Below, in pieces: positions 28,041 through 32,959 of a stretch of 32,959 nt of DNA. The DNA comes from Acinetobacter sp. N54.MGS-139. Its GTDB lineage: Bacteria > Pseudomonadota > Gammaproteobacteria > Burkholderiales > Burkholderiaceae_F. Below the pieces are notes generated by a model. The model saw only the letters and a list, made by a program, of their open reading frames with translations, did no database searches and had not been told where the DNA came from. Positions within the stretch are counted from its first letter, which is position 1. Each line of letters begins with the position of its first letter. The translations under genes were made by a program, and so were the position numbers. The stretch is taken from positions 1 to 32,959 of the forward strand of contig LARN01000021.1 of the NCBI GenBank assembly GCA_000980495.1, in the 5' to 3' direction.

Positions 28041-28129
28041 GACAAGGATTCTGTTAATCTGAAATCCTTGTCAAGAGCGGAAAAGTCGGCGCCTGCCGCC
28101 GTGTGTCCCTTCGGGGATACGAATGTATC
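28041..28129 (+). other. Hairpin-rich 3' region of the tct operon
   Basis: GACAAGGATT (28041-28050) pairs with AATCCTTGTC (28063-28072). GTGTCCC-UUCG-GGGATAC (28103-28120) competes for bases 28116-28120 with GATAC-GAAT-GTATC (28116-28129). TGTCC-AC-GGACA follows at 28159-28170. No gene is supported in 28029-28602; a 101-codon minus-strand frame there has no family features. This may be a structured 3' UTR or a small RNA. Confidence 0.4.
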
Positions 28130-28175
28130 GTGAGGGTTTTTCGAGTTTTCGGAGAGGGTGTCCACGGACAAGGAG

Positions 28176-28217
28176 TTCCCGCTTCTCGATTGAAAATCGG
28201 AGCGGGAATTTTATTTT
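28176..28217 (+). terminator. Terminator of the tct operon
   Basis: TTCCCGCT (28176-28183) pairs with AGCGGGAA (28201-28208), with an inner CGATT/AATCG stem, and is followed by TTTTATTTT. It lies about 150 bases after the tctA stop. Confidence 0.65.
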
Positions 28218-28504
28218 CAAAAATTCCACTAGCAACCACACTTCTTCTCGATTCAAAAGACCCGAACATTTTCTCTGTTCCAGCTCGGTAAGCTTGTGAA
28301 GGTTGAAATCAAAGTTTCTATACGCCTTTTCAGAGAGTCCTCTTCTCTCAACCTTTCTCTCACAGATCTTCTTCAAACAATCGGCATGCGGACATCTAAT
28401 CGAGTTTGGAAGGGGAACAATTTCAAGCCGTTTCTTCGGATATGTATTCGGGCTCTCTATTTCTTCTAGAACTCATTTGTGAAGAAAACAGCAGACCACT
28501 AAGA

Positions 28505-28532
28505 CGAAGGGCTGCCCGAAGACAGCCCTTCG
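28505..28532 (-). other. Perfect hairpin downstream of the molybdoenzyme operon
   Basis: CGAAGGGCTG (28505-28514) pairs with CAGCCCTTCG (28523-28532) around eight bases. There is no T run on either side, so it is not a classic terminator. With the next hairpin it fills the convergent gap. Confidence 0.5.
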
Positions 28533-28569
28533 AAGATGCCGCTTGGCACCAAGGAGCAACTAAGTAATT

Positions 28570-28594
28570 GCCGCCTCTAGACCTGAGAGGCGGC
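28570..28594 (-). terminator. Hairpin at the end of the molybdoenzyme operon
   Basis: GCCGCCTCT (28570-28578) pairs with AGAGGCGGC (28586-28594) around seven bases, starting nine bases after the stop at 28603. The downstream minus-strand sequence AATTACTTAGTT is only weakly T-rich, so termination efficiency is uncertain. Confidence 0.5.
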
Positions 28595-28602
28595 GCCATG
28601 CT

Positions 28603-29490
28603 TTAGAACATGATCGGATCGTAGTATCCGGAGAAGAGGATCGAGGCTCTCAGCAGGAGCGCACCGATAATGCCGAGAATCGCACTGCAGGCCATAATCT
28701 TATGACTGCGAGTGAGAAGATTCAGGAGCAGAGGCACGACGGAACCGAGAATAATCACGCCGACCCAGAACATCACGGCATGAGGACCGCTGATCAGAGC
28801 TTCTGCACCGGCTCTGGCGCCGGCAAGCGCGGAACCGAGGGCAACGTGGACAAAGGCAAAAATGGTAAACAATTCTGCAACTTCAACCCAGAAGGAAGTT
28901 CTTCTGCTCCAGCGAACGGTATCCGGATCGATCCATTTCATGATCATGAAAAGTTCAATACAGCCGATGGAGCTGGCCATGCCGGACATGATCCAAAGCA
29001 GAGGAATCAAAGCGGTATTCCACAAAGAGATGCCGACAGCTTGTGTCAGAAGAAAACCGGAATAAATCGTGCAGAAAACACCCAGCGCAGCAAAGATTCC
29101 GTTGAACCAATTGGACTTGGCCATGTTCTGCCAGTATTCACTCTTGAAAATGATCTTGGCGCAGATCATGGAGTAGAACACAGAGCCGATGCACAGCAGC
29201 GAGAGCAGGCAGATGCCGATGAACATCCAGGACTGGAAGTTAAAGGAAAAGTCAGCTAATGCGCTGAAAACGGCAAACGGAAGATTGAGCATTCGGGCCA
29301 AATGGCTGACGACTAAGAGCGTTCCGAGAATACCGGACACCGTCAGAAGATAAACGAAGTTCTTCTGTCTGATCCAGTAATTTAGGAAAAATCCCATGCC
29401 GGAGAGACCGACGAGCCAGAGGAATATGGCAATCGTCCATCCCCAATGAGCGGCTTGAAGCTGAGGAGTAAAAGAAGTTAATTCGATCAT
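28603..29490 (-). CDS. NrfD/PsrC-family membrane anchor subunit
   Basis: A 295-residue integral membrane protein with eight hydrophobic segments (about 17-38, 46-66, 88-110, 131-152, 158-184, 203-224, 238-259, 264-285). That is the topology of the NrfD/PsrC quinol-binding subunits. It would oxidise quinol and pass electrons to the adjacent four-cluster iron-sulfur protein. It overlaps that gene by four bases (ATGA). It has no haem-binding motif of the NarI type. It is the third gene of the A-B-C operon. Confidence 0.88.
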   Translation of the reverse strand: MIELTSFTPQLQAAHWGWTIAIFLWLVGLSGMGFFLNYWIRQKNFVYLLTVSGILGTLLVVSHLARMLNLPFAVFSALADFSFNFQSWMFIGICLLSLLCIGSVFYSMICAKIIFKSEYWQNMAKSNWFNGIFAALGVFCTIYSGFLLTQAVGISLWNTALIPLLWIMSGMASSIGCIELFMIMKWIDPDTVRWSRRTSFWVEVAELFTIFAFVHVALGSALAGARAGAEALISGPHAVMFWVGVIILGSVVPLLLNLLTRSHKIMACSAILGIIGALLLRASILFSGYYDPIMF

Positions 29491-30065
29491 TTGGACACCA
29501 CCACAAAGAAGTTAGGTTTCGTGCCTTTATTCGGCATGAGAAGCTCAGTTCTGCTGGACGCGATCTTTTGAGAGATTTCAGACTGAGGATCCAAAATATC
29601 TCCGAACAGACGAGCTTCCGCAGGACAGGCCTGGACACAGGCCGGCTGCTTGCCCTCCTTGATCATTTCCATACAGCCCGGGCTGATGCATTTCATCGGC
29701 AGACCGGTAATAGGATGGCTCCAGCGAGCGTCGTACGGACAGCTGGCAATACAGTAGTTGCAGCCGACGCACTTATCCGGATCATTTCTGACTAGGCCGT
29801 TTTCGTCGTAGTAGTTCGCACCGAACGGACAAGTCTTAACACAAGGTGCGTTTTCACACTGCTGGCACTGAACCAGCAGATTAACGGGACTTCTCTCTTC
29901 GGAACGGAAAATACGGATATTGGATGCGGGCCAGTTTCTGCCCGGAATGCTCTTGTTATGCATTTCAGGGAAGTTGGTCTGAGAACAGGCCAAAATGCAG
30001 GCGCCGCAGCTGATGCATTGTGTGGCATCAAAAAGATGCGCTAATTGTTTTTTCTTTTGAACCAT
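29487..30065 (-). CDS. Four-cluster [4Fe-4S] electron-transfer subunit (PsrB/DmsB-like)
   Basis: A 192-residue ferredoxin-like protein with sixteen cysteines in four groups: 17-20-23-27, 67-70-75-79, 99-102-105-109 and 126-131-143-147. These fit four [4Fe-4S] clusters as in DmsB, PsrB, PhsB and TtrB. There is no signal peptide, so it is probably co-exported with the Tat-signal-bearing catalytic subunit. It starts five bases after the catalytic gene ends and overlaps the anchor gene. It is the electron wire between the membrane quinol site and the molybdenum subunit. Confidence 0.94.
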   Translation of the reverse strand: MVQKKKQLAHLFDATQCISCGACILACSQTNFPEMHNKSIPGRNWPASNIRIFRSEERSPVNLLVQCQQCENAPCVKTCPFGANYYDENGLVRNDPDKCVGCNYCIASCPYDARWSHPITGLPMKCISPGCMEMIKEGKQPACVQACPAEARLFGDILDPQSEISQKIASSRTELLMPNKGTKPNFFVVVSK

Positions 30066-30070
30066 GATTT

Positions 30071-32644
30071 TTAGCCTCTTACCTTCTTAATGCGCACGGA
30101 ACTGTTATTCGCAACGTTGCCGAAGATCGGCTGCGCATAGCCTGTCGCAAACCAATGAGAGTTAATACCTTCTTTAACGAATTGGTACTCAGGATCATTC
30201 ACAAGGTGTTTCGTTCGGTTGCCGCCGGAGAAGCCGAAGGCGAAAACGGCACCCGGTACCACCTTCTTGGTCACGGTAATCCGAGCTTGACCTACATATT
30301 TGGTATCAATACCCTCAATTTCGGCCATATCGCCGTTCCTGATACCCAGTCGCTGAGCATCAACAGGATTCATCCAAACAGTTCTGTCGCCCAGATAACG
30401 AGTCGGCTGCGTAAACATATTCAGACCGGAACAAGTCACGCAGTTCTTTCCGGAAACCAGAATGAATTCATTGCTGTTCTTCTTCGGAGCGGTAAACGCA
30501 GGCGAAGGAATATAGCCCGAAACCGGAGCGATAGCCTTTTCGGTGGCTTCGTTCTTGAAGCTCTGGAAAGCATAGATTTCGACCTTGCCGCTCGGCGTCC
30601 CAAAGGGTTTGTGATACGGGTACTCGTTATATTTCTTTGTCTTGATCGTTGACCAGCCCTGAGTCTCGATATCCTTTTTGATCTTTTCGGCCCAGCCGGG
30701 TTTCTGGCTTTCGCACTTGGCAAGGAACTTGTTGAAACCTTTGTCGGTAAAAGCATCAAAATATTTATTGAATTCTTCGGCCGTCTTGCATTCTTTGTAT
30801 CCGACACGTTCGGCTTTTTCCGGGAAGGCTCTTCTCAAAATCTCCAGCAGAATCCACACATCATGACGTGCCTCACAGCCTTTGGGCGGTGTGAGACCCG
30901 GATCGGAAAGATAAATGGATCCGTTAAGCGCCCATTTGACGCCTGCCATCTCTTTTCTTTCCATGAAGTAGGTGGCCGGCAGTACGTAGTCGGCATAGTC
31001 CACGAGTTCCTGCGGAAGAACATCCTGAACCACACAGAGTTCGAGCTTCTTAAGCTGTTCGGCCAATTCCTGAGAATTGGCTTCACGATGGAACATGGTT
31101 GTTCCGACAAAGAAAACGCCTTTGATCGGGTAAGGTTTGCCGGTTACAGCAGCCTGCAGTGCAACTTTGAAAGTTGCAGATGCTTCGGGATAAACGATCT
31201 TATCGATGCGTTTTTCCTTAGCCATCTGCCATTTTTCTCCGTTGGGACCTTTTCCTGCAGAAACGCTCGGAACGCTGAAGCCCGCACCGGCTGTGACAAC
31301 TAAACCTCCCGGAATGTCAATATTACCGTTCATCGCATTGGCTATGCAGATCAGCTGGTAAAGTTGGACGTCTGTTCCGTTCTTAGAGGTATACCAGCCG
31401 TCGTCAATCACGCCCTTAAGATTCGTGAACTCCTTCGCAATACGAAGCAGGATGCCGGGTTCAACACCGGTGATTTCATAGACTTTTTCCGGTGTGTATG
31501 GAGCGGCAGTTTCTTTAACCACTTCATATGCAGTCTTCACAGGAATGGTAGTTCCGTCAGTCAGTTTGACCGGAGCGACGCCTTCGAGCACAGCCTTGAA
31601 AGCAGGATCTTCATCAAAGACCACAGCGCCGGCTTCATTTTTCTTCAAGCCTCGGAAGGAAAGTTCTCCGGTAGCATTCGCAACGACGTACTTTGCTTTA
31701 TCTCCTCCTTCGATGACATCCGCCTGAGTAAGCGGACGGCCGTTGTCTCTGACGAGATATGCGCCGTTGGTGAACCTCTGAATAAAGTCAAAGTCGGCTG
31801 TTCCTTCCTGGATCATGCGGTTGATGAGACCCATTACGAAAGCTGCGTCCGTCGAAGGACGAATACCAACCCAATCCACATCACCGTAGGAGATGTCCGG
31901 CATTCTCGGATCGATGGAGACCACGCGGGCACCGTTTGCGCGAGCAATGTTCAATGTGTGGAGCGCACCCATAGCCGCGCCCATCGAACGGCCGATGAGA
32001 AGCAAATAACGCAGGTTGGCGTAATCCGGTTCCATTTTGCCGGCGCCGTCAAAACCTTTACCAAACACCCAGTGGCGGCCGCTGATACCGCCGGCGTTGC
32101 AGGAAGAGGCATGTCCGATGTTGTTCGGGGAGCCCAGCGGAAGTGTGATCCACTTGCTGAATCCTGAGAAAGTGTGCGAAGTCGAAGCAATACTGCTTTC
32201 CCCGTACTTTTCAACGATCGTTTTCAGCTGACCTGCGATACCGTCCAAAGCCTCGTCCCAGGTAATTTCTTTGAATTTTCCTTCGCCCTTTTCTCCGACG
32301 CGTTTCAGAGGTTTTTTCAGGCGGAGCGGGTGGTTCCAGACCCACATAGTTGCCGCGGATCTCCCGCAGTAGCCCTGCTGAGGATGCCCCGGATTTGGGA
32401 AAATACGAACAGTTTTTTCAGAAACAGGTTCGCCTTCTTTACGCATTTCTACCAGACCGCAGAAGGCGCCGCACATCGTGCAGGCGACAGGATGTTTTGT
32501 CCAGCCTTCCTGCTCGAGTTTTTTAATTTGTTCGGCAAACGCCAAGTTCGGAAGACACGGAGAGGCAGCTGCTGCGGCAGCCAATGCCCCTCCTTTCATA
32601 AGTGCCCGTCGAGAGACGGACAGATTTACGATTCTGTCAGACAT
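30071..32644 (-). CDS. Tat-exported molybdopterin oxidoreductase, catalytic subunit (Psr/Phs/Ttr-like)
   Basis: An 857-residue bis-MGD enzyme of the complex iron-sulfur molybdoenzyme family. It has a Tat signal SRRALMKGGALAAAA (RR at 12-13) and the [4Fe-4S] motif C55-x2-C58-x3-C62-x30-C93. HASSCNAGG places a cysteine (C182) as the likely molybdenum ligand. That fits polysulfide, thiosulfate, tetrathionate or arsenate reductases and argues against serine-ligated DMSO reductases. The C-terminal molybdopterin-binding domain has NRTKHLVNDPEYQFVKEG. Compared with the roughly 760-residue PsrA/PhsA enzymes it is longer, with an extra stretch at about 330-390. Substrate cannot be assigned by eye. It is the first gene of a three-gene operon; only a distant AGGA precedes the ATG. 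Confidence 0.92.
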   Translation of the reverse strand: MSDRIVNLSVSRRALMKGGALAAAAAASPCLPNLAFAEQIKKLEQEGWTKHPVACTMCGAFCGLVEMRKEGEPVSEKTVRIFPNPGHPQQGYCGRSAATMWVWNHPLRLKKPLKRVGEKGEGKFKEITWDEALDGIAGQLKTIVEKYGESSIASTSHTFSGFSKWITLPLGSPNNIGHASSCNAGGISGRHWVFGKGFDGAGKMEPDYANLRYLLLIGRSMGAAMGALHTLNIARANGARVVSIDPRMPDISYGDVDWVGIRPSTDAAFVMGLINRMIQEGTADFDFIQRFTNGAYLVRDNGRPLTQADVIEGGDKAKYVVANATGELSFRGLKKNEAGAVVFDEDPAFKAVLEGVAPVKLTDGTTIPVKTAYEVVKETAAPYTPEKVYEITGVEPGILLRIAKEFTNLKGVIDDGWYTSKNGTDVQLYQLICIANAMNGNIDIPGGLVVTAGAGFSVPSVSAGKGPNGEKWQMAKEKRIDKIVYPEASATFKVALQAAVTGKPYPIKGVFFVGTTMFHREANSQELAEQLKKLELCVVQDVLPQELVDYADYVLPATYFMERKEMAGVKWALNGSIYLSDPGLTPPKGCEARHDVWILLEILRRAFPEKAERVGYKECKTAEEFNKYFDAFTDKGFNKFLAKCESQKPGWAEKIKKDIETQGWSTIKTKKYNEYPYHKPFGTPSGKVEIYAFQSFKNEATEKAIAPVSGYIPSPAFTAPKKNSNEFILVSGKNCVTCSGLNMFTQPTRYLGDRTVWMNPVDAQRLGIRNGDMAEIEGIDTKYVGQARITVTKKVVPGAVFAFGFSGGNRTKHLVNDPEYQFVKEGINSHWFATGYAQPIFGNVANNSSVRIKKVRG

Positions 32645-32680
32645 CTTGATTTCTTGTCCTAAGGTTATTGGGGTTTGTTA

Positions 32681-32695
32681 AGAGATGTAATCTCT
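32681..32695. promoter_or_regulatory. Inverted repeat in the molybdoenzyme leader
   Basis: AGAGAT-GTA-ATCTCT is a perfect six-base-arm inverted repeat 37 bases before the catalytic subunit ATG. It could be an operator or a leader hairpin. Confidence 0.4.
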
Positions 32696-32735
32696 TTAAC
32701 TGTCTCCGATCCTAGACCCTCCGACGGATTAATCC

Positions 32736-32790
32736 TATAAGACAAATATCTATAAGATAAATATCTTAGATTTCTAAAATATCAAGATAT
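32736..32790. promoter_or_regulatory. Repeated AT-rich motifs upstream of the molybdoenzyme operon
   Basis: TATAAGACAAATATC (32736-32750) and TATAAGATAAATATC (32751-32765) are tandem 15-base repeats with one mismatch. The second lies within the palindrome AAGATA-AA-TATCTT (32754-32767). Another palindrome, ATATC-AA-GATAT (32779-32790), follows. They lie 90-150 bases upstream of the operon and look like multiple sites for one regulator, unidentified here. Confidence 0.5.
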
Positions 32791-32900
32791 CTCTTTGAAT
32801 TATCATTATTATTTTTGCTGTTTTATCATAAACTCTATTCCCCGTCTATTTTTTATCAATCAGGACGGACGCACCAGAAATTGAGCAACGAACCACGATA

Positions 32901-32925
32901 TAGGTCTCCTTTTATCGGAGACCTA
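32901..32925. other. Perfect hairpin near the window edge
   Basis: TAGGTCTCC (32901-32909) pairs with GGAGACCTA (32917-32925) around TTTTATC. It lacks a T run on both sides. The gene it belongs to probably lies beyond the window. Confidence 0.45.
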
Positions 32926-32959
32926 ACCCGTGGCACCTTTTAGATTCTGATGCAGTCGT

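Noticed and set aside
28071..28376. 101-codon minus-strand frame in the tct/molybdoenzyme gap
   Set aside because: It is basic, without recognisable motifs, and overlaps terminator and hairpin structures.
32796..32809. TTGAATTATCATTA as an FNR site before the molybdoenzyme operon
   Set aside because: The right half does not match ATCAA, so it fails the consensus.

Overview
The window looks like chromosomal DNA of a betaproteobacterium of the order Burkholderiales. The mix of an ordinary Burkholderiales core with tripartite tricarboxylate uptake, a periplasmic molybdoenzyme and a split flavin/multihaem reductase suggests an anaerobic or microaerobic gut-type member such as Sutterellaceae. Core gene order supports this: rpmB-rpmG, ribF-ileS-lspA-coaBC-dut and lpxK-Trm112-kdsB-adk. 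The genus is an inference; no rRNA or other phylogenetic marker was compared. I see no insertion sequence, prophage, CRISPR array, tRNA or rRNA.

Layout. 1-760: ribosomal proteins L28 and L33, with terminators. 757-3080 (minus): purN followed by an rRNA cytosine methyltransferase of the RsmB/NOP family. 3287-9313 (plus): ribF, ileS, lspA, coaBC and dut, closed by a terminator. 9604-10452: a cold-shock protein behind a long leader, then a secreted DUF192 protein. 10523-12633: a Tat-exported flavoprotein reductase (minus) divergent from a tetrahaem cytochrome c (plus). Together they look like a Shewanella-type flavocytochrome c split into two genes, and two abutting palindromes lie in the shared promoter region. 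12750-15119 (minus): xseA and an Fe-type superoxide dismutase. 15120-15603: an AT-rich intergenic region with several DnaA-box-like 9-mers, all in one orientation, and a perfect match to the E. coli oriC 13-mer. 15604-19477 (plus): lpxK, Trm112, kdsB, adk and galE. 19600-23820 (minus): alaS and hemN. 23949-24707 (plus): an FNR-type oxygen sensor divergent from hemN. 24989-28028 (plus): a TctC-TctB-TctA tricarboxylate transporter. 28603-32644 (minus): a three-gene molybdopterin oxidoreductase operon of the polysulfide/thiosulfate/tetrathionate reductase type, with repeated and palindromic AT-rich motifs upstream.

How the parts fit. FNR, oxygen-independent HemN, the flavoprotein/tetrahaem pair and the PsrABC-like complex point to anaerobic respiration with quinol-derived electrons and periplasmic terminal reductases. 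The Tct system would import organic acids. The remaining genes are housekeeping: nucleotide, flavin, CoA, lipid A/Kdo and tRNA-charging functions.

The points most worth a second look are the origin-like DnaA-box cluster between xseA and lpxK, the tandem palindromes between the flavoprotein and cytochrome genes, and three genes (DUF192, galE, tctB) whose Shine-Dalgarno-less start codons all lie 17-19 nt after a stem-loop with a U-rich spacer.
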